From positions 1 through 64,000 of the forward strand of contig NZ_CAJZCE010000006.1 of NCBI RefSeq assembly GCF_914768025.1: DNA of 64,000 nucleotides, in the 5' to 3' direction. Source of the stretch: Snodgrassella gandavensis. GTDB taxonomy: Bacteria; Pseudomonadota; Gammaproteobacteria; Burkholderiales; Neisseriaceae. Positions 48,213 through 58,125 of the stretch are shown here, piece by piece; the stretch's first letter is position 1; each line of letters begins with the position of its first letter. The notes under the pieces were generated by a model that saw nothing but the letters and a program-made list of their open reading frames with translations, was not told where the DNA came from and searched no databases. The translations under genes were made by a program, and so were the position numbers.

Positions 48213-48912
48213 TATTTACCATTTCTACTCTTATGTAATGTTAAATTAATATTATTAAATATATAATACTAGCCGGATTAAATCAATGAAGCTTCCAGCA
48301 GGTAGTTTCACCTCAGCGTTCTGCTGCCTGCAAGCACCTAAGCCTGCCCGTTTACACATCTGCCAGTAAAACAATCAGCATACCATTTAAACATACTCCT
48401 CTGGCAGCATTATTCTGTCTATCCGGCGAGTAAACACCCACAATAATGACAGCCTGCACCAGATTAGCTGCATTTTTATACAGCCTCCACGGTACAAGCA
48501 AAACTGTTCTGCCATAAGTAGTAAAAAATAAAGACAATAGCTTGTATATCGTCACAAGCCCTTTGATTGAAGAAAACCGGCACAGTTAACTGAAAATTTC
48601 CAGCGCCACAGTCAGAACAGCCCAGCATATCAAGTAAAAACCGAGCAAAGGCTGTAAACAATTCTGCTGTTATCCAGTTAATAAGATTGTTATCTGGAAT
48701 ACTTATAGCAGACAGGACAGCTATCCCCCACAACCGGCTAAAACAGCAGTCTAGCAGGTAAAAATCAGCCAAGCCGGTTAACTCTTCTCTTCACTAGCCG
48801 CAGCAACCCAATATGCTCAAGCCATTAATTCAGCCAGACTACGCAGGTGCAAATTAGCTAAAGCAAATATTTCACACCAAAATCATTCGCACTTTAGCGT
48901 ATTGCCAAGCCA
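48213..48912. other. Intergenic, no supported gene
   Basis: About 700 bp between the adhesin terminator and the patatin gene, all minus. Two overlapping minus ORFs (48352-48555 and 48476-48772, the latter with a TTG start) lack ribosome sites and recognisable families. Hairpin-like CAGGTAG/CTGCCTG around 48298-48329 is weak. Confidence 0.35.
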
Positions 48913-48948
48913 TAAAAAACTTCCGGATTCAGAAGAAATCCGGAAGTT
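48913..48948 (-). terminator. Terminator of the autotransporter adhesin gene
   Basis: AACTTCCGGATT (48918-48929) pairs perfectly with AATCCGGAAGTT (48937-48948). On minus the hairpin ends in TTTTTTA. It lies 25 bp after the stop. Confidence 0.9.
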
Positions 48949-48972
48949 ACTTTAGCTATGCAGCAAAATGGT

Positions 48973-51900
48973 TTAGTTACTGCTCCATTTGAAGCCTACA
49001 CCACCATTAAAGCCAACTTCTTTGCCGGTGGTGGAAACACCTGCACCCCAGCCAATATTACCGCTATTGCTGATTGCCTTATAGTTGGCACCTACAGCAG
49101 TATAGCCACGGTAAGTACCTACACCAACACCAACAGCCTGTTCACCAGCATTCAGAGATGGCAGATAAGCACCGGATAATGCCATGGCCAGAGCAGTACC
49201 TGAATAAGCACGACGTTCCGTACGCTGTAAACGTTCATTTACTTTATTCACATACTTATTGATGTTATCAATCTTATTATTAACACCTTTAAGCTGAGCC
49301 ACATTCACAGCATCTGTGTTTTCACTACCCGCAGCAACGCCGGTTATCTGACGGTATCTTCTATTATCTTCATCACCCACAGATACCGCACCCCAGTCAT
49401 CCGCACTCTGCGTGGCTTCAATAACTCTTCTCTGCTCGTCGGTTGCCGTTCCCGGTACATATACTTCTTGCTTCTCTCCGCCTTTCCTCTTCGCTTTTGA
49501 TTCAGCTCCCAGAGCAATACCTCCAGTCGCCATTGCTGCTGCGCCTTTACCCAGCGCTACACCATTTTCCACTGATGCAGTTGCATCAGAACCTATCGCA
49601 ATGGCCGATTTCTCCCTGGCTTGCGCACTTCCGCCTAGTGCTATCGAATTAGCACTTGATGCAACTGCCCCGGGTTTGTTGTTTGTCGGACCGAAGCGTG
49701 CATACATCGTACCATTATTCTGCATATTTTCCAGTACTTTAGCCACATCATTTACTATCTCTTTGCTACCATCTGGCTTAGTAATTTCATAGTCATGCAA
49801 AGCAACTTTGTTTTCAGACGGATTGTACGAAGCACCCAGACCTGATGTTATGGAGGAAATTTGGTTGCTCAGTGCAGTCGACAGACTGTTCAGCGCCTCT
49901 TGTGAAATACCGCTGTCTGTGGGCAAGTTATCTACTCTTGTAGACAGATTAGCCAGATCGTTTTGCACAGATGACAACTGACCAAAATTGACTGCATCGG
50001 TAGTTTCCTGACCAGCCTTCACATTGGTAATCCGCTGTGGGTCACCATTATAGCTGGCATTATAAGCATGCAATGAATTATCCCACTGCAATGCATTTAC
50101 CTGCAGGCTAGAAATACTGCTACTAATCCCACCTATTTGCAGCACATTGTTTATCGAAGACAAACTGCTTGAAGTAGCGGTAGATAAACTGGCCAGATCA
50201 CTTTTCACAGTAAACAACTGTCCACCTGTTACTGCATCATGCGAATGCTCACTAATATCGCCATCGGCCACATTAATAATCTTGCCAGGCTCAGAAGCAC
50301 GAGTGAGGCTGCCTGGTTTGCTGGCATCAAATGCGCCTTCACCTCCATTATACTCACTATTCCATCTCAGGTTGTTCTGGCTGTCCTCTTGCAATTTAGC
50401 CACATTGTTGTGCATTTCCACATAACCGGTAGACAGACTTTCTATGCGGGTATTGGTATCGCTCACCAGATTATTCAGACTATCATTTGTTGTACTCAGG
50501 CTCTCTAACAGACCTGAGTATCCGCTAGACAGGGAGTTAGTGATGTTAGTGATGTTACCGATTTCAGCAGTCATTGCCGTTGAAACTGCTGTCGACAAAC
50601 TGTTCACGCTGGATGAGGTAGAGCTGGACAGAGTTGAGAGCTGGCCAAAATTAACCGCATCGGTAGCTTCCTGGCCGGCAGCCACATTGGTAATCCGCTG
50701 TGCCACAGCTTCACCATTAATATTATGGCTGGCATCATAAGCCTTCAGCGAATTATTCCACTGCATTGCATTCTGCTGTAATGCCGTCAGGTTCTGATTA
50801 GTACTACCCAGACTGTCATTCAGATTGGACGACAGACTGCTCAGACTAGATGAGGTCGCCGTTGACAAGCTGTGCATCTGCATACCGTTGATGGCATCAG
50901 TTGAAGTTTCACTGATTGCGCCATTGGCAATACCGGTTAGTTGCTGAGATTTGCCTCCACGGGTTGCATCAAAGGCACCCTCAGTACCACTGTTACTGTT
51001 CCATTGCAATGCATTGCCCTGCAATGCAACCACATTGCTCTCAACTGTGTTAAGCTTGTTAGTTACCTTACCCAGATCGCCCATCTGGGCATCGGTAAAG
51101 GTTTGCAGACTGGTCGACAGACTGCTCAAACCTGTTGAAGTAGAGCTGGACAGGCTAAAGAGCTGGCTGCCGTTAATGGCATCAGTAGAATCTTCAGCCA
51201 CAGCACCAGCGCGGACATGAGTAATAAGCTGAGCACTACTACCGCCATGGCCGGCATCATAGGCACCACTACCATTATTTAAGTCTTCATTCCACAACAG
51301 TGCATTCTGCTGCAATGACTCAATATTGGCATTGGTACTGATGAAAGACATTGATGTTGACAAACTCAGATCAGCCAGCTTCCTGTTAGTATCGCTCAAC
51401 TCATTGGTCAAACCGGCCAGACTAGTATCGCTAATGTTCTGCAGTGAACTTGACAACGAATTGAGAGTAGTACTTACACTGCCAGACAAATAGCTAAGCT
51501 GGCTATTGGTGGTAAACAACTGGCCACCGGTAACTACATCACTGGATCCGGCAGTTGCATCTCCAGCCTGCACATTGGTAATGCGCTGAGCCTGCCCATT
51601 GTGGGTAGCATCATATGCTCCTAGGTCAGCATTCCATAACAATGCATTCTGTTGCAGAGACGAAAGGCTGGAGTGGGTTGCAGCCAGCTTGTTATCAAAA
51701 ACTGTAGACAGACTGCCTACTGCGTTATCGGCAAAATCATTCAGAGCAGTGGATAGACTATTAATACTAGTTGATGTTGATTGGGAAAGATTATTCAGCT
51801 CGGTATTAACTGTGCTGGACAAACTGCTCAAGTTGCTATTGGTGGTAAACAACTGGCCACCAGTAACTACATCACTTGAGGTTGATAATAAATCGGCATC

Positions 51901-54873
51901 AGCTACATTGGTAATTTTTCCCCGCCCGTCTGTCACACCATGACTGGCATCATAGGCTTGGCCATTCCATTGTAAAGCATCCTGCTGCAAGGTTGTAATA
52001 TTGCTATTAGCAGTACTCAAACCAGTAGATAAACTTTTGACCCCGTCTGCAGAAATCCCATTTAGCGAAGAAGATAAGCTAGTCAGACTTTCTTGTGTCG
52101 CGGTGGAAAGAGTATACAACTGATTACCCGTTGCAACATCGGTTGAGTTGGATGCAAGCTCTGTCTCCAGTACATTGGTAATGCGCTGATTTTCATTTTC
52201 ATATTTGGCGCTGTATGCCTGATCAGCACTACTCCATTGCAAAGCCGTTTTTTGCAGGGCTGCGATATCGCCGTTGCTGCCATCCACAAGTGAAGACAGG
52301 CTGTTGATAATTGATGTGGAAGAATCCTGTAAAGCCGTGCTCAAGCTATGCAAACCGGTTGAAGTTGATGTAGACAATGCGCTCACAGCAGTATTGGTCT
52401 CATGTAGCTGCGCACCAATAACCACATCAGAAGAAGTTGCATCTAACGCGCCGCTGGCAACACCGGTAATTTTCCGATCACGAGCATCATATGCACCTTC
52501 ACCATTATTTAGACTTTGATTCCATAACAGTGCCTGATTTTTTACTTCAGTTATTTTATTGTCATTGTCATCCAGCTTAGCAGTAATTTCAGCCAGGTTG
52601 GTTACAGTAGCTGTAGAAAGACTGTATAACTGGCCACCGTTAATCGCATCGGTTGATCCTTGAGCAATACTACCAGCTTCAACATTGGTAATTTTTTGTG
52701 GCGCATCATTATGGCTGGCATCATATGCGCCGTTTTTCCACAGCAGGGCATTACTTTGCAGGCTAGCAACATCAGTACTGATATTACTGGCCACTGTAGA
52801 CAGACTGCCAATATCTGCTATATTTAAATTGTTCATCTGCTCTCGCAGAGTCTGTAGTCCGTCAGAAACTTTGGTGTCTAAAGTGGACAGGCTCACATTA
52901 GTTGTATACAGCTGGCCACCATTCACAGCATCTGTGGATGTTGCTGAGCTAATATCCCCAGCAGTAACATTAATAATCTTTGCGGTTTTTGCGCCAGATG
53001 CAAGATGAGCTGCATCGTAAGCATTTTCGCCTGCATTCCATTGTAATGCATCTTCTTGCAGATGCTGAATGCTGGTAGAGGTCGACCTTTGTAACTCATC
53101 TAAAGCGATTTGAGTATCATTAATGTGTGTATCTACAGAAGTTGAAAGAGAATTCAGCTTATTACTAGTTGAAAGAATACTTGAAGAAGCAGAATTACTT
53201 AGCTCAGTTAATTTTTCGTTGACCGTACCTAAACTGGATTCTGCGGAAGTAGACAGAGAAGCAATACTATTTGATGTGGCATTACTTAAACTCTTTAGCT
53301 GCGCCACGTTTACAGCATCAGTATCCTGCGTACCTGCTGCCAGTCCGGTAATCTGCCGGGTGTGGCCGTTAGCAGCATCGCCAATAGCCACTGCATTGGC
53401 TGTGCTTTTCCAGACGGGTGTTACTGCTGTTTCGGCACTGGCGTCAGGATTAAATCCGGCCGCACCACTCCCTGTAGAAGCCACAGAACCGCTGCCCAGG
53501 GCGACACCGCCGTCAACGCTGACCATTGCACCTTCACCCAAGGCCACACCATTAGTGGCGCTAACCTTGGTATTGTTACCCAGTGCCAGACCATTGACAG
53601 CACTGACATTAGCACGATTACCCACTATCATGGCACCGCTAGCTTTGGCAGAAACGGTGTTGTGGTTACCCAATATTCTGATATTGTCGGCTTTATCTGT
53701 ACCTGTTGAATCAGTTTCTATGGTATTGTAATTACCAAATACGCCAGTATTATTAGCTGCGATGGTGCCGTTCTGATTACCGAAAGAATAGCTTCCATCA
53801 CCTGTTACTATTGTTACACCGGTAGCAGCAGTTTTCTGAGTACCATTATCCTTATCATAGCTAGTAGTTTCAGCAGAGCCGCCAATAGCACCAGATGCCT
53901 TGCCGCTAACCTGATTGGCCGAACCAATACTGATACTCTGCTCGCCTGTTGCCTGTGCTGCATTACCGATAGCCACAGCTGAATGCTGTAGAGCCTGCGC
54001 CTGTACCCCCAGTGCGACAGTACCATCTGCCTTGGCCTGCGACAGCAGACCAGCTGCCACACTGCCCACTCCATTAGACGAAGCTACCGAACCCAAAGCC
54101 ACACTGGAAACACCAGTAGCCTCGGCACCAACACCAAAAGCAATCGAAGCACGCCCAGAAGCCAAGGCCGCCGTTCCAATAGCCATCGCGCCACCAGCCA
54201 GAGCTGTAGCATTGGTGCCGAAAGCCATTGAATAGTTACCGGTTGTAAAAGAACCACAACCAGAGGCAAAAGAATACACGCCATAAGCTACAGGCATTTT
54301 ACTTTCAGCTCCGCCAGTTTTTTTCCCCTGCATGGCTGCATTATTAGCATTTGTCGCGTCACTCGTTGTACCGTAGGGATTTTTGCCATCAAAAGCTTGG
54401 TTTTTAGCAAATCGTAAATATTCGTCTAGTGCCGTTATTTCAGTACCGGTAATAGTACGGCCAGTAACGCCTCTGCCCTGAACTTCATCTGCACCACAAG
54501 TATAAGGAGAACGTGGACTACCATCTGCTGCAAAATCGTTTGCCCCATTAAGAATAATGGAACCATGACTTGCCAGCAAATTTCCCTGCTGGTCTTTGTA
54601 GTTGTTTTGATGTGGGCTATTATCACCCACATTACTACCACCAATAATCGCTGCATTGGCAGCATATACATGTGATGACAGTAACGACATATTCAGAAAT
54701 GAAGCTATAAGACCCAGTTTAAAAAGCGCACCCAATTTGGACTTGCTGCTTACAGAGGCAGCAGCGGGCAAAGAGGAAACGGTATCAGACTTGGTTCTGC
54801 TTTTCGCTAATTCGGAAGCTGCTACCCATGTCTGGGTTGTTTCATTCCATATAGCACGATATATTTTATTCAA
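48973..54873 (-). CDS. Trimeric autotransporter adhesin (YadA/Hia type)
   Basis: The 1966-residue surface protein begins with an extended signal peptide region (ESPR: MNKIYRAIWNETTQTWVAAS) and a hydrophobic signal ending SHVYA about residue 71. A YadA-like head with repeats such as SMAFGTNATALAGGAMAIG follows (about 200-490), then a neck (ITGLAAGTQDTDAVNVAQL). The stalk has 11 modules, each with A(L/M)xW, a YDASH-like turn, ITNV, then TDAVNGGQL, separated by coiled coils extremely rich in SLST. A second head-like part precedes the C-terminal anchor (RRAYSGTALAMALSGAYLP to GVGFKWSSN), which forms the outer-membrane barrel in a trimer. It starts at TTG 54873, fixed by ESPR and an AGGAG 7 bases upstream. 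It probably mediates attachment to host surfaces or biofilm. It has its own terminator. Confidence 0.96.
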   Translation of the reverse strand: MNKIYRAIWNETTQTWVAASELAKSRTKSDTVSSLPAAASVSSKSKLGALFKLGLIASFLNMSLLSSHVYAANAAIIGGSNVGDNSPHQNNYKDQQGNLLASHGSIILNGANDFAADGSPRSPYTCGADEVQGRGVTGRTITGTEITALDEYLRFAKNQAFDGKNPYGTTSDATNANNAAMQGKKTGGAESKMPVAYGVYSFASGCGSFTTGNYSMAFGTNATALAGGAMAIGTAALASGRASIAFGVGAEATGVSSVALGSVASSNGVGSVAAGLLSQAKADGTVALGVQAQALQHSAVAIGNAAQATGEQSISIGSANQVSGKASGAIGGSAETTSYDKDNGTQKTAATGVTIVTGDGSYSFGNQNGTIAANNTGVFGNYNTIETDSTGTDKADNIRILGNHNTVSAKASGAMIVGNRANVSAVNGLALGNNTKVSATNGVALGEGAMVSVDGGVALGSGSVASTGSGAAGFNPDASAETAVTPVWKSTANAVAIGDAANGHTRQITGLAAGTQDTDAVNVAQLKSLSNATSNSIASLSTSAESSLGTVNEKLTELSNSASSSILSTSNKLNSLSTSVDTHINDTQIALDELQRSTSTSIQHLQEDALQWNAGENAYDAAHLASGAKTAKIINVTAGDISSATSTDAVNGGQLYTTNVSLSTLDTKVSDGLQTLREQMNNLNIADIGSLSTVASNISTDVASLQSNALLWKNGAYDASHNDAPQKITNVEAGSIAQGSTDAINGGQLYSLSTATVTNLAEITAKLDDNDNKITEVKNQALLWNQSLNNGEGAYDARDRKITGVASGALDATSSDVVIGAQLHETNTAVSALSTSTSTGLHSLSTALQDSSTSIINSLSSLVDGSNGDIAALQKTALQWSSADQAYSAKYENENQRITNVLETELASNSTDVATGNQLYTLSTATQESLTSLSSSLNGISADGVKSLSTGLSTANSNITTLQQDALQWNGQAYDASHGVTDGRGKITNVADADLLSTSSDVVTGGQLFTTNSNLSSLSSTVNTELNNLSQSTSTSINSLSTALNDFADNAVGSLSTVFDNKLAATHSSLSSLQQNALLWNADLGAYDATHNGQAQRITNVQAGDATAGSSDVVTGGQLFTTNSQLSYLSGSVSTTLNSLSSSLQNISDTSLAGLTNELSDTNRKLADLSLSTSMSFISTNANIESLQQNALLWNEDLNNGSGAYDAGHGGSSAQLITHVRAGAVAEDSTDAINGSQLFSLSSSTSTGLSSLSTSLQTFTDAQMGDLGKVTNKLNTVESNVVALQGNALQWNSNSGTEGAFDATRGGKSQQLTGIANGAISETSTDAINGMQMHSLSTATSSSLSSLSSNLNDSLGSTNQNLTALQQNAMQWNNSLKAYDASHNINGEAVAQRITNVAAGQEATDAVNFGQLSTLSSSTSSSVNSLSTAVSTAMTAEIGNITNITNSLSSGYSGLLESLSTTNDSLNNLVSDTNTRIESLSTGYVEMHNNVAKLQEDSQNNLRWNSEYNGGEGAFDASKPGSLTRASEPGKIINVADGDISEHSHDAVTGGQLFTVKSDLASLSTATSSSLSSINNVLQIGGISSSISSLQVNALQWDNSLHAYNASYNGDPQRITNVKAGQETTDAVNFGQLSSVQNDLANLSTRVDNLPTDSGISQEALNSLSTALSNQISSITSGLGASYNPSENKVALHDYEITKPDGSKEIVNDVAKVLENMQNNGTMYARFGPTNNKPGAVASSANSIALGGSAQAREKSAIAIGSDATASVENGVALGKGAAAMATGGIALGAESKAKRKGGEKQEVYVPGTATDEQRRVIEATQSADDWGAVSVGDEDNRRYRQITGVAAGSENTDAVNVAQLKGVNNKIDNINKYVNKVNERLQRTERRAYSGTALAMALSGAYLPSLNAGEQAVGVGVGTYRGYTAVGANYKAISNSGNIGWGAGVSTTGKEVGFNGGVGFKWSSN

Positions 54874-55413
54874 TTGGTTACTCCTGATTAGAAATCATGC
54901 TGTCAAACAAAATTCTAGATAACTATATAAAGATATTTAGTTAAATGTTAAATTATTTTAATTTAAATCTTTTGGTAATATAACATAAATATTTGTTTGC
55001 ATGTATTAAATAAAACCAGATAATAATTACCATCGTTAATAAACAACCTTTTTATACAATTACAAACAATTGAAATATATATGTATTTTAAGATTTGTTT
55101 TTTTAGGTTTACGTATATCTATGTTTATTAACCACATTGTTTAGATGTTATTATTGTCTTATTAATGCCACAATTGCCCGCTTAATGACTGTTTATGCTG
55201 ATAAAAAAAATAATTTACGGGTTGATATATATTTAAATTGCGGCAGGAAATCATTTATTGTTCCGCATGATAATGAAATAATAACACAAATGAATATTTA
55301 TAGTTTATTTAAAACCAGTCAATACGCTATTAACTATACTTTAAAAACAGCTTTAAATGGACATTATGCTGTCTATACTGTTTATACCTAGGTAATAATA
55401 AAATTTACCACAA
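54874..55413. other. AT-rich region upstream of the adhesin
   Basis: This very AT-rich stretch should hold the adhesin promoter. A plus-strand ORF of 84 residues (55137-55391, TTG start, internal ATG 55185) has no ribosome site or family; I do not call it, though its second half is hydrophilic and could be a relic. Confidence 0.4.
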
Positions 55414-55453
55414 TATAAAAAAGTAGCTGATTTTTACACAATCCAGCTACTTT
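55414..55453 (-). terminator. Terminator-like hairpin
   Basis: AAAGTAGCTG (55420-55429) pairs perfectly with CAGCTACTTT (55444-55453); on minus it ends in TTTTTTATATT. It lies about 250 bp past the roadblock gene stop, and no gene lies between. Confidence 0.65.
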
Positions 55454-55699
55454 CAGTATATCTGCCACATGCCGTAAGCCAGACACCTAGCTATTTGTAT
55501 TGAAGCATATAGAAAATTTTGCCAGTTACTCCGGATCAGAATAATTATTAATTTGTTTAGTCAGGTATTAATTTGCTCTGACCAATATGCAACTCTATTG
55601 CCGCATGAGTATACTGCCAAAATAAATAGCATGCCGAGCAGGCCTGTCTGTAAAACAATAAATTTCCGGTTAACTTAATAACAGGTATAGCAAATACCT

Positions 55700-56059
55700 T
55701 TACTGCGCCATCTGCTTTTCAACATCAATGAGCGCACGACGGGATAAAGCCAGATTGGCTCTACTGCTATCAAGTACAGAATACAAAAACAAGCTACCAA
55801 ATTTTTTCAGCGGCCGGATCAAATGATATTGATGATCAAGAGTAATAAGTATATCGTCAATTTCATCATTCAGCTCCAGCATCTGCATGGTTTTGATTTT
55901 TGATCGGATAACTTCGGTACTGCTGGCTGCGGCAATTTCCAGATCAATTTTATCGATAGCACTACCAGCCATCAGCATACCGTTATCATAATCAACCACT
56001 GCAGCTGCCAGCGCACCTTCTACATTGAGTAATTGGGCTACAACAGCCTGATAGTTCAT
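55700..56059 (-). CDS. Roadblock/LC7-like protein
   Basis: The 119-residue protein shows a roadblock/LC7-like fold pattern: an N-terminal helix (QAVVAQLLNVEGA), strand pair AAAVVDYDNGMLMAG, a central helix (LEIAAASSTEVIRSKIKTMQ), then ILITLDHQYHLIRPL and SLFLYSVLDSSRANLALSRR. In bacteria these small proteins partner with Ras-like GTPases or dampen signalling. No MglA-like GTPase is adjacent, so the role is unknown. GGATAAAAAA precedes ATG 56059. It lies 115 bp downstream of lpxC on the same strand. Confidence 0.7.
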   Translation of the reverse strand: MNYQAVVAQLLNVEGALAAAVVDYDNGMLMAGSAIDKIDLEIAAASSTEVIRSKIKTMQMLELNDEIDDILITLDHQYHLIRPLKKFGSLFLYSVLDSSRANLALSRRALIDVEKQMAQ

Positions 56060-56174
56060 TTTTTTATCCCAGAATAGTGAATATAAAGCCAGATGGTATC
56101 TATCCGACCATGCTATTTTTGACGGTGTTTGCCATTATAGCATGTTTACACCCAAATAAGACTAAGTTACACCA

Positions 56175-57092
56175 TCAGGCAGCCTGAGGCAGATGATGAA
56201 AGGCAGGGGGCAATTGCCGGTTGTGTGGAAAAGTTACCCATTCATATGTTTCAGGCTGAGCCAGTAACTTACGTAACAGTGCATTATTTATTGCATGGCC
56301 GGATTTATAGCCTTCAAAAGCACCGATAATCGGATGGCCAAGGGTATAAAGATCACCAATGGCGTCCAGAATCTTATGGCGCACAAATTCATCCGGATAA
56401 CGCAATCCCTCTGGATTAAGAACATCCACATCGTCAATTACAAGCGCATTACTCAGATTTCCCCCCAGTCCCAGATTATGGCTACGCATCAGCTCTACTT
56501 CCTGCATAAAACCGAAAGTCCGTGCCCGCGATATTTCATCCACATAAGACTGGCCAGCAAAATCAATCTGAAAAGTCTGGTTACTGCGATTAAAAACCGG
56601 GTGATCAAAAGCTATGGTTAAAGTAACGCGGAAGCCCTCATACGGTGTAAATTTTACCCATTTATCTTCTTCAGCAAGCATCACTGGCTGTTTAATACGT
56701 AAAAAACGTTTTTCAGCAGGCTGATCGATAACACCGGCATCCTGTAACAGATAAATAAAAGGCAGGCTCGAACCATCCATAATGGGAATTTCCGGCGCAT
56801 TCAGTTCTATAAGAATGTTATCAATACCATAGGCTGCAAACGCCGACATAATATGTTCTATGGTACCGACACGAATACCATCTGAAGTGACTATTGTGGA
56901 AGACAGACGTGTATCGTTAATTAGTTCCGGCGTCAGCTCCACAATCCTGCTCTGTTCTCCGGCCAGATCAGTACGCCGGAAGCGTATACCACTATCCGAT
57001 GCCGCCGGATACAGTCCAAGCCGTACCCGTTCACCGGAATGCAACCCCACTCCGGTAACACTGATGCTTTTTGCTAATGTACGCTGCAACAT
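56175..57092 (-). CDS. lpxC: UDP-3-O-acyl-N-acetylglucosamine deacetylase
   Basis: LpxC carries out the committed step of lipid A synthesis. The 305-residue protein matches the E. coli length. Zinc ligands are visible: His in GTIEHIMSAF, His and Asp in VRHKILDAIGDL, and the catalytic His in YKSGHAINNALL. Start ATG 57092 (MLQRTLAKSISVTGVGLHSG) with AGGAAG upstream; the longer frame to 57164 is not used. DnaA-box-like sites lie just upstream. Its presence confirms a Gram-negative with lipid A. Confidence 0.97.
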   Translation of the reverse strand: MLQRTLAKSISVTGVGLHSGERVRLGLYPAASDSGIRFRRTDLAGEQSRIVELTPELINDTRLSSTIVTSDGIRVGTIEHIMSAFAAYGIDNILIELNAPEIPIMDGSSLPFIYLLQDAGVIDQPAEKRFLRIKQPVMLAEEDKWVKFTPYEGFRVTLTIAFDHPVFNRSNQTFQIDFAGQSYVDEISRARTFGFMQEVELMRSHNLGLGGNLSNALVIDDVDVLNPEGLRYPDEFVRHKILDAIGDLYTLGHPIIGAFEGYKSGHAINNALLRKLLAQPETYEWVTFPHNRQLPPAFHHLPQAA

Positions 57093-57393
57093 ATTCTGCT
57101 TCCTGCTTAATCTGATTGCACTATGGTAGCGAATTTCGCCAGTGGAGGTAATGAATTTTGCCAAAAGGTGGATAAATTATCGCTATTAGCCTTCATTACT
57201 GCCAGTTATTCACAGTCAGGGAAATTTCCATTAAAGTTATCCACACAATCCACAATCCACTCCCAGAAAAAAACCCGAACTTGCTAATATATAAAAATTT
57301 GATTAATATAAACATATTAAGTTTTCCACAGGATGTATGACTTCATCCTTGTCCCCATCCTTTTATTATTTATACTTCTATTTGAATAATAAT
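57093..57393. promoter_or_regulatory. Intergenic with four DnaA-box-like sites
   Basis: Between lpxC and trmO lie GGTGGATAA (57167-57175, one mismatch), TTATTCACA (57206-57214, fits TTATNCACA), TTATCCACA (57237-57245, perfect) and TTTTCCACA (57322-57330, one mismatch), followed by an AT-rich tract (57280-57320). The lpxC promoter should also be here. Confidence 0.55.
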
Positions 57394-58113
57394 TTAACAC
57401 TCCACATGCTTTCTCAGTTCAGTCACCTCTACCGTATTATTTTTAATCTGAAACAGAACATCCCAATCAAACAAATGCATGATAAAAATCTTGTCTGCAC
57501 GTTGTTGATGTGCTGGTCGTGGATCCTGAGCTAGACTCTGATTAACTAATTGATAATAATTTGAATCTAAAGAAAATAATGTCAGCTGAGCTAAAGCGGC
57601 CTGTGACCAGTGCACATTCAGTAACTCACGCTCGTGAGCAAAACTACAGCCCGCATCCGGTTTGGCTTCAACAAAAGGAATATAGGGTTTGATATCAATG
57701 ACTGGTGTCTGATCCAGAAAATCTACCCCACTTACATGCAAACGAATCTGTTTGCCACATTCAATCTGTTCCAGTTTCACTAGTGATAGCCCAAGATGGT
57801 TTGGCCGATGTGGACTGCGGGTAGCAAAAACCCCTTTTTTTTCTTTGCCTCCTAATTTTGGTGGCCTAATCAAAGGTTGCCAGCCATCTTTAACTGTGGC
57901 ATGAAAAACAAATTGCACCCAGATATATTCGTAATCACTTAATCCACGCACACAATCAGCAGTGAATTCAGCTGATAAATCTATATAAGCTTGTGCTGCG
58001 GGTACCAGACCGGGTTGTCGAGCTACGCCAAATTTTTGTTTATATGGAGAATAAATATAGCCAATTGGCTGGATTATCCAATGCTCACTTGATGTTGTGG
58101 AAGAATGAGGCAT
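57394..58113 (-). CDS. trmO: tRNA (N6-threonylcarbamoyladenosine-37) methyltransferase TrmO
   Basis: TrmO (formerly TsaA/YaeB) uses SAM to methylate t6A37 of tRNA-Thr to m6t6A. The 239-residue protein has the single-sheeted beta-barrel core: IGYIYSPYKQKFGVARQPGLV, LSDYEYIWVQFVFH, GVFATRSPHRPNHLGLSLVKL and GVDFLDQTPVIDIKPYIP, followed by a C-terminal domain (QQRADKIFIMHLFDWDVLFQ). GTG 58125 is an in-frame alternative; neither start has a strong ribosome site. It borders the candidate replication origin. Confidence 0.93.
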   Translation of the reverse strand: MPHSSTTSSEHWIIQPIGYIYSPYKQKFGVARQPGLVPAAQAYIDLSAEFTADCVRGLSDYEYIWVQFVFHATVKDGWQPLIRPPKLGGKEKKGVFATRSPHRPNHLGLSLVKLEQIECGKQIRLHVSGVDFLDQTPVIDIKPYIPFVEAKPDAGCSFAHERELLNVHWSQAALAQLTLFSLDSNYYQLVNQSLAQDPRPAHQQRADKIFIMHLFDWDVLFQIKNNTVEVTELRKHVEC

Positions 58114-58125
58114 AAAACTGAACAC

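Noticed and set aside
48352-48772. Two overlapping minus ORFs upstream of the adhesin terminator
   Set aside because: TTG or weak starts, no Shine-Dalgarno, no family; hydrophobic by composition only.
53123-53731. Plus ORF of 202 residues inside the adhesin
   Set aside because: It is antisense to the adhesin head/stalk repeats; long shadow frames are expected in such repetitive, Ser/Ala-rich DNA.
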